From assembly GCA_900498135.1 (NCBI GenBank), contig LR026961.1:769518-833517 (forward strand): DNA of 64,000 nt, read 5' to 3'. Source of the DNA: an uncultured Desulfatiglans sp. (GTDB lineage Bacteria; Desulfobacterota; DSM-4660; Desulfatiglandales; Desulfatiglandaceae). The notes below the pieces were generated by a model, which saw only the letters and a program-made list of their open reading frames with translations, was not told where the DNA came from and made no database searches. A program made the translations under genes and the position numbers. Position 1 is the stretch's first letter; each line of letters begins with the position of its first letter. Shown here one piece after another: positions 1-8,731 of the stretch.

Positions 1-1
1 G

Positions 2-280
2 ATATACAAGGATTCGGTCCTGCGGATGGCGCCCCTCAAAGAAAAAGATGTCGACGCGATGCTGACCGGCCTCCAGGCGCGGCCCCTCCTGGAAGGATAC
101 CGCGGCCGGGACCCGGTCGACCGGCAAGGCCTGACCCGTTTCCTGCTGGACTTCTCCCGGCTGGTCATGACGCTCGAAGAGCGGATCACCTCGATCGACA
201 TCAACCCGCTCTTCTGCTCGAGCAAGGGGTGCATCGCCGCGGATGCCCGCATCATGCTCCCGTCCTTCGAGAGCGCATGA
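2..280 (+). CDS. ATP-grasp C-terminus of an acyl/acetyl-CoA synthetase (ADP-forming), partial
   Basis: Only the last 92 codons are in the window; the gene begins upstream. The pattern LLEGYRGRDPVD, then a helix ending ITSIDINPLF and a final DARI motif, is the C-terminal part of the ATP-grasp (beta) domain of ADP-forming acetate/acyl-CoA ligases and of protein-acetyltransferase (Pat-like) fusions. These enzymes convert acyl-CoA, ADP and phosphate to acid, ATP and CoA. Because the N-terminal CoA-binding part is missing, it cannot be said whether this is a single-chain enzyme, a beta subunit or a GNAT fusion. The next gene is convergent and starts only 33 bp away. Confidence 0.75.
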   Translation: MYKDSVLRMAPLKEKDVDAMLTGLQARPLLEGYRGRDPVDRQGLTRFLLDFSRLVMTLEERITSIDINPLFCSSKGCIAADARIMLPSFESA

Positions 281-313
281 AAGAGGCCAGGGGCCCGCGG
301 CGGCATCCCGGTT

Positions 314-1189
314 TCAGCGGGACACCCAGAGCGTCAAGCCTTCCAGCTCCCGGAAGAGGCCCCAGCTCACCGACCCCATGAAAATCTTCTGGAGGAACCC
401 CTGGCCCGCACCGGTACGGCCCACGGCGACGACGGCATAGCGGCCCTCCTCCGCCTCCTTCTTGATCGTCTTGATGACATTACTCCCTTTGAGGACCAGA
501 TTCCTCACCCGCTCCTCCGGCACACCGTTTGCGAGGAGGGTGTCACGGGATTTGGCCAGCACCGCCTCCGGCTCCCTTCCTTCCGCGCTTTTTCCCGTAT
601 CCACCATCAGGAGGGTCACATCGTGGCCCGGCTCATCCCGCAGCATGAAGCCCACGTGGTCCACGATCCTCAAGGACTCGTCAGAACCGTCGACGCAGAC
701 CAGGACGTTGCGCCGCTCCAGATCGTGCTGCCGGCACATCCAGATGGGAAAGGTGAACTCCTGCTCCAGGATCCCCTTCGTCACACTCTCCTCGAAGGCC
801 TCTTCGATCCAGGACAAGCCCCTGCGGCCGAGGACCACAGCGTCATAGAGTCCCATGTGGGCCTCCTGGACGATGTCCATCACCTTGGAGTAGCGGCGGG
901 CCAGGAGCTTGGATTCCAACTGCTCGTCCTTGAAACCGTGGGCGCGCAGCTCGGCGCGGCCCGATTCCAGTGCGCGGCGCCCCTTTTTCTCATACTGCCG
1001 GGCCTGTTCCTGCTGCTGGGCGACGGTTTCGTGCGAACGCTCGTTTTCCCAGAGCTGCGGGGGCTTCGGCGTCGTATAGAAGAGAGTGATCTTCATCCCC
1101 TCCTTGTTGCTGAAGAAGTGCCCTACGAAGCGCGCCCCGTACAACGCCCTCTTGTCCTCACTGACCGCTACGAGCAGATGCTTTTCCAC
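314..1189 (-). CDS. Tandem universal stress protein (two Usp domains)
   Basis: A 291-residue cytoplasmic protein made of two UspA-like alpha/beta domains (about residues 1-155 and 158-291). The second domain keeps an ATP-binding signature of the G-x2-G-x9-G-S type (GRTGAG...FMGS). In the first domain the corresponding GRRG is followed by EES instead of GS, so nucleotide binding there may be lost. The start is a GTG preceded at normal distance by AGGAGG. It is one of three Usp proteins in the window; tandem Usp proteins are common in anaerobic Desulfobacterota, where they are linked to stress and energy limitation. The ligand and target are unknown. Confidence 0.85.
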   Translation of the reverse strand: MEKHLLVAVSEDKRALYGARFVGHFFSNKEGMKITLFYTTPKPPQLWENERSHETVAQQQEQARQYEKKGRRALESGRAELRAHGFKDEQLESKLLARRYSKVMDIVQEAHMGLYDAVVLGRRGLSWIEEAFEESVTKGILEQEFTFPIWMCRQHDLERRNVLVCVDGSDESLRIVDHVGFMLRDEPGHDVTLLMVDTGKSAEGREPEAVLAKSRDTLLANGVPEERVRNLVLKGSNVIKTIKKEAEEGRYAVVAVGRTGAGQGFLQKIFMGSVSWGLFRELEGLTLWVSR

Positions 1190-1663
1190 CAGACCCTCCT
1201 TTTCTCATTGGAATTGAACAGCATGCCAATCCTGCCACAGGTAAACGATTGCCCGTGAAGTGCGTCTTTCGATACGAAAATGCATCGTAACCGGCCCGGG
1301 CATCGGGAAACCGGGCTTTGCGGGCAGGCGGCCCTTGGGAACCCGCCAGGGCGAATGGATAAAACAGCGCCGGTGTCGGGCAGAGCGGGAACCGTTCCAG
1401 AGCACCAGCTCCAAGGAGATAACCCGTTTGAAGAAAAAAGCATTTTTGGATTATCGTTTTTTATATTAACCCAAGGCTGCTCTCAGCACAAAGCTTTCCT
1501 GAACAGGCCTCGAAGAGCGTTCATCAGAAACGTCGATTTCAGGCCGGGGCTTCCCTCGCCTGATCTTTTTTTCTGGATTTATTGACGGACTTCGGCATAA
1601 TGGATCGCTTACGATGAAAGGATCCACCCTGTGAACTGGGACCCCTGCAGCGAGGTCGTCTCC

Positions 1664-1700
1664 ATCCGGAAATGATTTTCCGGTAGAACTCAGTTTCCAC
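1664..1700 (+). repeat. Dispersed repeat A, left-end fragment
   Basis: Begins ATCCGGAAATGATTTTCCGG and continues through TAGAACTCAGTTTCC. It matches the left end of the composite element at 40065-40280, with a few changes. Only the left ~37 bp are present. Confidence 0.7.
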
Positions 1701-1820
1701 CAAGCCGCAGCGCACGGGTCGAATGACATGGCGATCCTTTTTCATCTCCATTCAGCAGAGACGCAACACAGAGGAGCGCCTTCGAATTCCCATCGAAGAC
1801 GCCGACTCTCGCCGCAAGCG

Positions 1821-1858
1821 GCGGACATCCGCGCTGCGGCTGCAGGGGGGATGTCCGC
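1821..1858 (+). promoter_or_regulatory. Hairpin in the leader of the S1-domain gene
   Basis: A perfect 10-bp inverted repeat (GCGGACATCC ... GGATGTCCGC) with an 18-nt loop, about 180 nt upstream of the S1 gene. There is no U tract, so it is not an obvious terminator. S1 genes are often autoregulated through their leaders, which makes a regulatory role possible, but this is inference. Confidence 0.35.
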
Positions 1859-2034
1859 ATCGAGCCTGTTGCATCAGGCGGCAGCGGCCGGCCCCCGCAA
1901 GGAGCGCGGCGCCCCCGGAGAAAGGGAGCGAGCCTGGACACGCGCAGCCCTGGTCGGCTGGTGCGAGATCCTACTCTCTGGATGGAACGGCTTCAGTTGA
2001 TCGACTGGATAAGAACCTTCAGGAGCAGAAAAAG

Positions 2035-3498
2035 ATGACGATTGAGTTTGATGAAAGCATCGAGGGCGTTGAAGAGGCAGAGGAGAGCTTTGCCGATCTT
2101 CTGGCCGCCTATGATACGGGAATGAACGAAGATCTGCAGGTCGGCGACCGGATCGAGGGGAAGATCATCGCCATCGGCGACGATACGGTGTTCGTGGACA
2201 CGGGGACGAAGATCGACGGCGTGGTGGAGCGCGCCGAACTGCTGGACGAAGAAGGCAACCTGCCTTGCAAAGTGGGCGACACCCTGACGCTCTATGCCGT
2301 ATCGGTCAGCGCCAACGAAATCCGCCTTTCACGCGCCCTGTCCGGAGTGGGAGGGTTCGAGATCCTGCGGGAGGCCTTCGAAAACCGGCTGCCCGTCCTC
2401 GGGAAGGTTCGCGGGACATGCAAGGGCGGCTTCAACGTGGAGGTCATGAACCGCCGGGGCTTTTGTCCCATCAGCCAGATCGACATCCGGTACGTCGAAC
2501 AACCCGAGCAGTATGTAGGCGAAAGTTACGAGTTCCTGATCACCCGTCTCGAAGAGCGGAACATCGTCGTCTCCCGGCGCGACCTCCTGAACCGCGAACT
2601 GGAAAAGACCCGCGCTGAATTCATGGAGACCTTGTCGGTCGGCTCCATCATTGAAGGTGAAGTGGTCAAACTGATGCCCTACGGCGCCTTTGTGCGGATC
2701 GCTCCGGGCGTCGAAGGGATGGCGCACATCTCGGAGTTGGGCTGGTCCCGCGTCGAGAGACCCGAAGAAGTTTTGAGGGCGGGGGAGCGGGTCAAGGTCA
2801 AGGTGATTGGTGTCCAAAAGGCGGACAACCCCCGCCAGGCCAAGATCTCCCTCTCCATCAAACAGCTGAGCAGCGACCCCTGGGACACGGTCCAGGAAAC
2901 CGTGCAGGAGGGGCAGCACCTCACCGGGCGGGTGGTCCGATGCGCGCCTTTCGGTGTCTTCGTGGAGATCGCGCCCGGGATCGAAGGCCTGGTTCATATC
3001 AGCGAGATGAGCTATACCCGGCGCGTGGCGAAGCCCGAAGACCTCGTCGCCCCAGGAGACCCGGTCAGCGTCGTGGTCAAACGGGTCGATCCGGAAAACC
3101 GCCGCATCTCCCTCAGCATGAAGGATGCTGAAGGCGATCCGTGGGCCCTGGTCGGCCAGAAATACCCCGTTGGAAAGTCCGTAACCGGGACCATCGAAAA
3201 GAGAGGCCCTTTCGGGTTTTTCATCAACCTGGAACCCGGGATCACCGGCTTGATGCCGAAATCGAAGATGAAAGCCGCGGCGGATGAAGCGGCTTTGGAC
3301 CGTCTGAAAGAGGGCGACCCGATTGAGGCAACGGTAAGCGAAATCAATCCTGCGGAGCGTAAAATCACGTTGCTGCCGCCGGCCAAGACCGTGCAGGAAG
3401 AAGACAGCTGGCAGAGCTTCAGCCAGAGCGGCAAGGGGCCGCTCGGCTCCCTCGGAGCCGAACTCGAAAAGGTCCTGAGGCCCAAGAATCGCGCCTAG
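2035..3498 (+). CDS. S1-domain RNA-binding protein (RpsA-like, five S1 motifs)
   Basis: Encodes 487 residues with five consecutive S1 (OB-fold) repeats: about 30-100, 115-190, 195-270, 285-360 and 370-445. Repeats 3 and 4 are the most canonical (YGAFVRI...GMAHISEL and FGVFVEI...GLVHISEM). Repeats 2 and 5 are more diverged. Ribosomal protein S1 of Gram-negative bacteria usually has six repeats and over 550 residues, so this is a shorter S1 homologue, either the cell's bS1 or a paralogue. The ATG at 2035 was chosen because AGGAG lies 9 nt upstream and the acidic N-terminus begins there; the open frame further upstream does not look coding. Confidence 0.85.
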   Translation: MTIEFDESIEGVEEAEESFADLLAAYDTGMNEDLQVGDRIEGKIIAIGDDTVFVDTGTKIDGVVERAELLDEEGNLPCKVGDTLTLYAVSVSANEIRLSRALSGVGGFEILREAFENRLPVLGKVRGTCKGGFNVEVMNRRGFCPISQIDIRYVEQPEQYVGESYEFLITRLEERNIVVSRRDLLNRELEKTRAEFMETLSVGSIIEGEVVKLMPYGAFVRIAPGVEGMAHISELGWSRVERPEEVLRAGERVKVKVIGVQKADNPRQAKISLSIKQLSSDPWDTVQETVQEGQHLTGRVVRCAPFGVFVEIAPGIEGLVHISEMSYTRRVAKPEDLVAPGDPVSVVVKRVDPENRRISLSMKDAEGDPWALVGQKYPVGKSVTGTIEKRGPFGFFINLEPGITGLMPKSKMKAAADEAALDRLKEGDPIEATVSEINPAERKITLLPPAKTVQEEDSWQSFSQSGKGPLGSLGAELEKVLRPKNRA

Positions 3499-3577
3499 AA
3501 GGGATCTCAAGCGACGCGGACGGGGCCTCTTTCGGCCTCCCGCGCCGGCCGGCCGTTCACCGGGGAGAACTCGGATC

Positions 3578-4417
3578 ATGTCGACTTGCTGGGCACCGCT
3601 CGATCTGCCCGATTACCACATCCACACCCCGCTCTGCCACCATGCCGTCGGCGCGGTGGCGGAATACAAGGCCGCAGCCGCAACGAAGGGGATCCCGGAG
3701 ATCTGTTTCACCGATCACGCGCCCACTGACACGGATTACGATCCGGCCCACCGCATGACGCTCCAGGAGTTTCCCCGCTACTGCGGCATGATCGAGAACA
3801 TTCGGACCCCCGGGCCGCCGGAGGTCCTCTTCGGAGTCGAGGCGGACTATTATAAGGGCTGCAGGACCTTTCTCGAGAACTGGCTGCCGCGTCATGCCTT
3901 CGACCTGGTCATCGGTTCGGTCCACTTCATTGCCTCCTGGGGTTTTGACAACCCCGACGAGCGCCACGTGTGGGATGCTGTGGACGTGACCGAAACCTGG
4001 AAGCGGTACTTCGCGCTGATCTGCAAACTGGCGGACACGCGCCTTTTCGACGTCGTCGGGCACCTCGACCTGCCGAAGAAGTTCGATTACCGGCCCCCAG
4101 GCGCAGCCCTCAGGGAGATGGCCGCACCGGCCCTCGACCGGATCGCGGAGGCCGGGATGGGGATCGAGCTGAACACGGCCGGGCTTCGCAAGCCCGTCGG
4201 AGAGATCTATCCCTCCCTGGAACTGCTCGCCTGGGCCCGCGAACGCGGCATCCCCATCTGCTTCGGGTCGGATGCGCACCAGCCGGAGGACGTGGGCGAA
4301 GGATTCCCGGAGGCTTTGAAACTCGCCTATGCCGCGGGCTACACGGAGTATTTCCGGATTAGACAGCGCCGCAAAACGCTCCTCCCTCTGCCGCCGATCC
4401 CGGCCCCGCTCTCCTGA
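3578..4417 (+). CDS. hisK: PHP-family histidinol-phosphatase (HisK/HisJ type)
   Basis: A 279-residue PHP-fold metal-dependent phosphatase. Metal-ligand motifs are visible in order: DYHIHTPLC near the N-terminus, FTDHAP, EADYY, GSVHF, GHLDLPKK and GSDAHQPEDVG near the C-terminus. This set matches the HisK-type histidinol-phosphate phosphatases that make histidinol, the penultimate step of histidine synthesis. No other his gene is adjacent, so the substrate is assigned by family only; PHP phosphoesterases can act on other small phosphates. The ATG has a GGGGAG about 12 nt upstream. Confidence 0.75.
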   Translation: MSTCWAPLDLPDYHIHTPLCHHAVGAVAEYKAAAATKGIPEICFTDHAPTDTDYDPAHRMTLQEFPRYCGMIENIRTPGPPEVLFGVEADYYKGCRTFLENWLPRHAFDLVIGSVHFIASWGFDNPDERHVWDAVDVTETWKRYFALICKLADTRLFDVVGHLDLPKKFDYRPPGAALREMAAPALDRIAEAGMGIELNTAGLRKPVGEIYPSLELLAWARERGIPICFGSDAHQPEDVGEGFPEALKLAYAAGYTEYFRIRQRRKTLLPLPPIPAPLS

Positions 4418-4462
4418 TTCTTCCGCAGGGGAAATGCGGGCGCTGATCGTCAAAGCACTTCC

Positions 4463-4479
4463 CCCGAGGAATCCCCTCG
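4463..4479. terminator. Short GC hairpin between convergent genes
   Basis: CCGAGG AATCC CCTCGG lies between the convergent hisK-like and glgC genes. There is no clear T-run on either side, so an intrinsic terminator role is only possible. Confidence 0.25.
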
Positions 4480-4646
4480 GAGAGGGCCTGCCCCACCCCG
4501 CCCAAGAACCGGAAGCCGTCCCAGGCCCTTCCCCCGTTCCACAGTCGCCATCGTAAACCTGTGCTGGGCTGCAAAAACCACCCCCGCAACCTCATCGGAT
4601 GATCGGACATGCGGTTGCAGGGCCGAGAAACCCGCACACCGAACGG

Positions 4647-5933
4647 TTACGCGGCGTCGTCTTTCCTGAAGTAGCCCTTGGGCACTACTACGATGCCGCG
4701 TGAGGTGACGGGGAAGCGCTGCCGATCCTCATCGGGACGGTAACCGATCTCGGTATGGTCCGGGATGTTGTTGAGCTTGTCGACAATCGCCTTCTTGATC
4801 TTGCAATGGCGACCGATCACCACATCGTCCAGGATCACGGATTCCTCGACCGAGGCCCAACTGCGAACAACCACATTGTAGGAGAGAACGGAATCCCTCA
4901 CGACCCCGCTCACGATGCAGCCCGGCGCCACGATGGAATTGAGGGCCTTGCCCGCGCGCTGGTGGCTCGAACGCTCGTCCGCGAAGATGAACTTGGCCGG
5001 CGGCGCCGGGATCTGGAAGGTATGGATCGGCCAGTTTCGACCATAGAGGTTGAAATAGGGATCCACTCCGGTCAGGTCCATGTTGGCGTTCCAATAGGCG
5101 TCGAGCGTGCCGACATCCCGCCAGTAGGAGGAATCACGGGTGCGGGGCTCCCGTCGGAGCTGGCGCTCACCGTTTTCGAGGGTCACATAGATGTAGTCTT
5201 CGATGGCGTTCTGGCTGCGGTAGGGATAGGCATAGATCCGGTGGCTCTCGACCAGGCTCGGGATGATTTCGCCGCCGAAGTCGTAGGCGTCGGTAGACTC
5301 GAGGATGTCGAGCAGGGTCTCGGCGCGAAAGAGGTAGATCCCCATGGACGCCAATACGTGCTGGGGATCTCCGGGGATGGTCTGCGCATCCTGCTTGGGC
5401 TTTTCCTGAAAGCCCGTGATCCGGTAATTCTCATCGACCACCGCCACCCCGAACTGATGGGCGAGGGACTTGTCCACCTCGAGGAGCGAGATCGAGATGT
5501 CCGCGTCGTGCTCCTGGTGGTACCGCTGGAAGCGGGAGTAATCCATCTTGTAAATGTGATCCCCCGAGAGGATCAGGATGTGGCGTGGCTTGTAGCGCCG
5601 GATCAGATAGAGGTTCTGGCGGATGGAATCCGCCGTCCCCTGATACCATTCGGGCCCCGTGCGCTGCTGTGGAGGCACCACCTTGAGGAACTGGCCGATC
5701 TTCTGATTGAAGATGTTCCAACCGGTCTCCAGGTGCTCGTTCAGGGACTGGGACTTGTACTGGGGGAGCACCACGATCTTGTAGATCTGCGAATTGACGC
5801 AGTTGCTCAGGGTGAAATCGATCAAGCGGTAGATGCCTCCGAAGGGCACCGCCGGTTTGCAGCGATCCAGGGTCAGCGGCATGAGCCGCTCGCCGCGCCC
5901 CCCCGCCATGATGAAGGCGATCGTATCTTTCAT
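4647..5933 (-). CDS. glgC: Glucose-1-phosphate adenylyltransferase (ADP-glucose pyrophosphorylase)
   Basis: A 428-residue enzyme that makes ADP-glucose from ATP and glucose-1-phosphate, the committed step of bacterial glycogen synthesis. It has the N-terminal nucleotidyltransferase signature AGGRGERLMPLT followed by the conserved CKPAVPFGG. Further on are LSGDHIYKMDY, the sugar-binding FQEKP, and a C-terminal left-handed beta-helix with hexapeptide-like repeats (about 300-420). The start at 5933 has GGGAGA upstream; the longer open frame adds a non-conserved 29-residue extension. glgA lies at 17.9 kb, so the glycogen genes are split around the atp operon. Confidence 0.95.
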   Translation of the reverse strand: MKDTIAFIMAGGRGERLMPLTLDRCKPAVPFGGIYRLIDFTLSNCVNSQIYKIVVLPQYKSQSLNEHLETGWNIFNQKIGQFLKVVPPQQRTGPEWYQGTADSIRQNLYLIRRYKPRHILILSGDHIYKMDYSRFQRYHQEHDADISISLLEVDKSLAHQFGVAVVDENYRITGFQEKPKQDAQTIPGDPQHVLASMGIYLFRAETLLDILESTDAYDFGGEIIPSLVESHRIYAYPYRSQNAIEDYIYVTLENGERQLRREPRTRDSSYWRDVGTLDAYWNANMDLTGVDPYFNLYGRNWPIHTFQIPAPPAKFIFADERSSHQRAGKALNSIVAPGCIVSGVVRDSVLSYNVVVRSWASVEESVILDDVVIGRHCKIKKAIVDKLNNIPDHTEIGYRPDEDRQRFPVTSRGIVVVPKGYFRKDDAA

Positions 5934-6018
5934 GGGTCTATCTCCCGAGCCTGTCAGTGATTCTTGGAAGGGAAGTTCCGGGAAGCGCGCCGCATCGTCG
6001 CCCCGGAGCCTGTCATTC

Positions 6019-6048
6019 ACCTTACGGTCGCAAAGCCCATCGTGTCAA
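6019..6048 (-). promoter_or_regulatory. Candidate sigma-70 promoter of glgC
   Basis: On the minus strand a perfect -35 TTGACA is followed after 18 nt by TAAGGT, a weak -10. It would start transcription about 75-80 nt before the glgC ATG. Confidence 0.35.
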
Positions 6049-6183
6049 GCAGTGGCATCATGCCCTCCCGAGCCGGAAGCGCCGATCGGGAAAGTCTGCC
6101 TTCGAGAGAAATCGGGGGGCCGAGGCAAAGCGCGTGCGTACCGGATTTGGAGAGAACCTTCTACCGAAAATCGATGATCGCCG

Positions 6184-6201
6184 CCGGCCTCAAAAGGCCG
6201 G
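6184..6201 (-). terminator. Possible terminator hairpin after cls
   Basis: CCGGCCT CAAA AGGCCGG is a perfect 7-bp stem with a 4-nt loop, about 110 nt past the cls stop codon. The following minus-strand sequence has only a short T run, so termination is uncertain. Confidence 0.35.
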
Positions 6202-6309
6202 TTGTCAGCCGGATGCGATCTCAAAGATGACAGACACAGAACCCTTGCCGAAGGTGCTCCCTGGGGATGTCGTTGCCGAACCATTCGCGGAGGCGGCCAC
6301 CGCGGCGCG

Positions 6310-7743
6310 TTAGAGGTACGGGGAAAGCACCCATGCCAGCCCATCGCGCAGCCTGGCGGGCAAGGAGCGCCTTTCGAGATCGTCCAGGCCGAACTCCTTG
6401 GCCCTCGCGAGGCTTTCGGCCATGTGGGCAGCGATCGAGGCCGCGATCGACGGGCTGTAGATCTCCAGGGTCAACTCGAAATTGAGGCGCAGGCTTCTCG
6501 GGTCGATATTCGCCGAACCCACCTGCGCGTAGAAATCATCCACGATGAGGAGCTTGCTGTGCACAAAGGGGGGAGGCTGGTAATAGACCCGCACCTGCCG
6601 GCGCAGAAGCTCCCAGAGCATGTTGCGCGTCGCCCAGTGCACGAAGGGGAGGTTGTTCCGGCCCGGCAGGATGATCCGCACATCCACTCCTTTGAGAGCG
6701 GCCGTTTGCAGCGCACCGATCAGATCCCTCGGAGGCAGAAAATAAGGCGTCATGATCCAGACCCGTTCCTGGGCCTCAGAGACCGCAGTCACCAAGATCA
6801 TCCCGAGCTTGTCGAGATCCTCGTCGGGGCCGTCCAGGACCACCTGGCAGACCGCATCTCCCGCCGGTCCCGGCAATTCCCCGCTACCCTTCAGCGTTTC
6901 TCCCGTGCAGAAGTGCCAGTCATGCAGGAAGGCCTGTTCGATCCGGACGACCACCGGCCCTTCGACCCGGAAGTGGGTATCGACGATCCGCGTCCGTTTG
7001 CTCGTGTCCTGCGCAAGGTGCCGGTCGCCGATGTTCATGCCGCCCAAGAAAACGCTTCGCCCATCCACGACGAGGACCTTGCGGTGATTTCTGAGGTTGA
7101 TGCTGAAACTGGGCGGGATGATCCGGGGGGGTAGAAATCGGGCCATCCGCACCCCCGCCTTTCTCAGCAGGTTGCCGGCCCTCGGGAGGCTGTACCACTC
7201 CCCGACCCCATCCAGCAGCACCCGGACATCCACGCCGCGGCGGAATGCCTCTGCCAGCCTCTCGATAAAGGTCCGGCCCGTGCGGTTGGACTCGAAGATG
7301 TAGGTCGAAAGAAAGACGGAATCCCGCGCCCGGTCGATGGCCGCCAGCATAGCCGGATAGGCCTCTTCCCCGTTGTGAAAGATCGCGATGCGATTGCCTG
7401 CACTCGGGCGATGGCCCGTGAGCGCCTCGGACACCCGAATGACATCCCGCCAGCCCTGCGGGAGGGAGGCATCCTCGAAGGGCGCGGTCCCGTGGTGGGA
7501 CGTGTCGGAGGCCTCATCCGCCGTATCGGGACCGTCGGGAAGAGAGAGCTTCTGTGCACGCGTCCGCACGCGGTTGAAACCGAAGAGAAAATAGAGGATC
7601 GGTCCGAGCGGGGGAAAGGCCAGGCAGACCGTCGCCCAGCCGAGAGCCGCCCGGGGATCGCGTTTGTGGAGGAGCGCATGACCGGCAACAGCCAGGGCCA
7701 AAGCACCATCGAGGATCAACAGCAACCAGTGAATCCATTCCAA
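6310..7743 (-). CDS. cls: Cardiolipin synthase (phospholipase D family)
   Basis: A 477-residue membrane enzyme that condenses two phosphatidylglycerols (or PG with another head-group donor) into cardiolipin. Two N-terminal hydrophobic segments lie within residues 1-65. The two HKD motifs required for catalysis are present: HRKVLVVDGRSVFLGGMN in the first half and HSKLLIVDDFYAQVGSAN in the second. Length and domain order match bacterial ClsA-type synthases. It lies 103 bp downstream of atpG on the same strand and may be read through from the atp operon. Confidence 0.92.
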   Translation of the reverse strand: MEWIHWLLLILDGALALAVAGHALLHKRDPRAALGWATVCLAFPPLGPILYFLFGFNRVRTRAQKLSLPDGPDTADEASDTSHHGTAPFEDASLPQGWRDVIRVSEALTGHRPSAGNRIAIFHNGEEAYPAMLAAIDRARDSVFLSTYIFESNRTGRTFIERLAEAFRRGVDVRVLLDGVGEWYSLPRAGNLLRKAGVRMARFLPPRIIPPSFSINLRNHRKVLVVDGRSVFLGGMNIGDRHLAQDTSKRTRIVDTHFRVEGPVVVRIEQAFLHDWHFCTGETLKGSGELPGPAGDAVCQVVLDGPDEDLDKLGMILVTAVSEAQERVWIMTPYFLPPRDLIGALQTAALKGVDVRIILPGRNNLPFVHWATRNMLWELLRRQVRVYYQPPPFVHSKLLIVDDFYAQVGSANIDPRSLRLNFELTLEIYSPSIAASIAAHMAESLARAKEFGLDDLERRSLPARLRDGLAWVLSPYL

Positions 7744-7846
7744 AGGTCACCTTGCCTCCGGGTGGAACGGGGCCATGCGGCGGCAGCCGACTTTCAAAAC
7801 GCAAACCCGACCACCCTCCCACGTCCATCGGCATCGATGCCGCTGC

Positions 7847-8731
7847 TCAAACCGGCTGCTCATCCTCTCTCAAGGCCTCGAATCCGGAAATGATGTCGAT
7901 GAGTTCATTGGTGATCTGTGCCTGCCGCTGCTCCCGGTAAAGCGCCTGAAGTTCATCCTCCATCTCGAGGATGTTCTTTTCGGCAGCCTGCATGGCCGTC
8001 AGGCGCCCGGCATTCTCCGCCGCCAGGGATTGGGCGAAAACCCGGTAGATGGAAACGAAAAGATACTGGTGGAAGAGGCCCGTAAACATGTTTTCACGGG
8101 AAGCCCCCAGCATGGGGATGGAACGGTTCGGCCATCTGCGCTCACGATAGGCCCGGGCCCATTCGGCATCGAGCGGCAGCAGCCGGTGAAAGGAAGGAGC
8201 ATAGGCGCCCGGCGCGAGCACGTTGTGGCAGACGTGGAAAAAGGCGGCGCCCCGTTCGCGGCGCCGCTCGTCCAGGCGCTGGATGATCTCCTGCACTGTA
8301 TGGATGATCGCCGGGAGGCTGCCGGGCAGGCGAAAGGACGCCTCGTCTTTGCGGCCTGCATCCTCGAGGCCGCCGACGACCTTTTCCCCCGCCGACCAGC
8401 AGCTGACCTCGAAGCCCGCGGATTCGAGGTGTTCGATCCGCTCGAGGGCATGTCGCACGATCACCTCGTTGAACTGACCGCACATCCCCTGGTCGGATCC
8501 CACGACCAGGCAGACGGCACGGCGGGCGCGGGAAACGGAGGGAACGGCCGTGCCTCCGCGCAGAAAGATCTGCCATCCCATGTCCACGACATCCCGAAAG
8601 GCGTCCATGGTCTCCGCTGCGCGCTCGTATTGCCGGATGTTGACAGCGGCCAGGCTCTTCATGGTCTGGACGACCGCCAGGAGATCCTGCGCCGTGGTGA
8701 TCTTCCTATTCAGATTCTCGAGCGTCTGCAT
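7847..8731 (-). CDS. atpG: N-ATPase gamma subunit
   Basis: Encodes 294 residues of the central rotor shaft. The N-terminal helix ([20 protein letters not shown]) and the C-terminal helix ([15 protein letters not shown]) are the two halves of the gamma coiled coil; the middle forms the Rossmann-like part. It is the last atp gene, overlapping the alpha gene by 26 bp, as in the N-ATPase order DCQRBEFAG. The usual gamma C-terminal R-x-A-I-T consensus is altered, in keeping with the divergent N-ATPase family. Confidence 0.9.
   Translation of the reverse strand: MQTLENLNRKITTAQDLLAVVQTMKSLAAVNIRQYERAAETMDAFRDVVDMGWQIFLRGGTAVPSVSRARRAVCLVVGSDQGMCGQFNEVIVRHALERIEHLESAGFEVSCWSAGEKVVGGLEDAGRKDEASFRLPGSLPAIIHTVQEIIQRLDERRRERGAAFFHVCHNVLAPGAYAPSFHRLLPLDAEWARAYRERRWPNRSIPMLGASRENMFTGLFHQYLFVSIYRVFAQSLAAENAGRLTAMQAAEKNILEMEDELQALYREQRQAQITNELIDIISGFEALREDEQPV

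Larger units (their letters stand above)
1190..2034. other. Long intergenic region / leader of the S1-domain gene
   Basis: About 845 bp without a convincing gene. The frame of the downstream S1 gene stays open back to about 1723, but the upstream part has an Arg/Cys/Pro-rich low-quality translation and no Shine-Dalgarno, so it is read as leader. It contains one copy of the dispersed A repeat (1664-1700) and a strong hairpin (1821-1858). No tRNA or known riboswitch was recognised. Confidence 0.5.
5934..6309. other. Intergenic region between cls and glgC
   Basis: About 376 bp with no gene seen. It holds a candidate sigma-70 promoter for glgC (6019-6048) and a perfect GC hairpin (6184-6201) downstream of the cardiolipin synthase gene. 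Confidence 0.5.

Noticed and set aside
1723-2034. N-terminal extension of the S1-domain protein
   Set aside because: Arg/Cys/Pro-rich translation unlike S1 proteins, no ribosome site; a good AGGAG precedes the ATG at 2035.
2329-3579. Long minus-strand open frame opposite the S1 gene
   Set aside because: Shadow of a high-GC coding gene; its translation has no recognisable domain while the plus strand has five S1 motifs.
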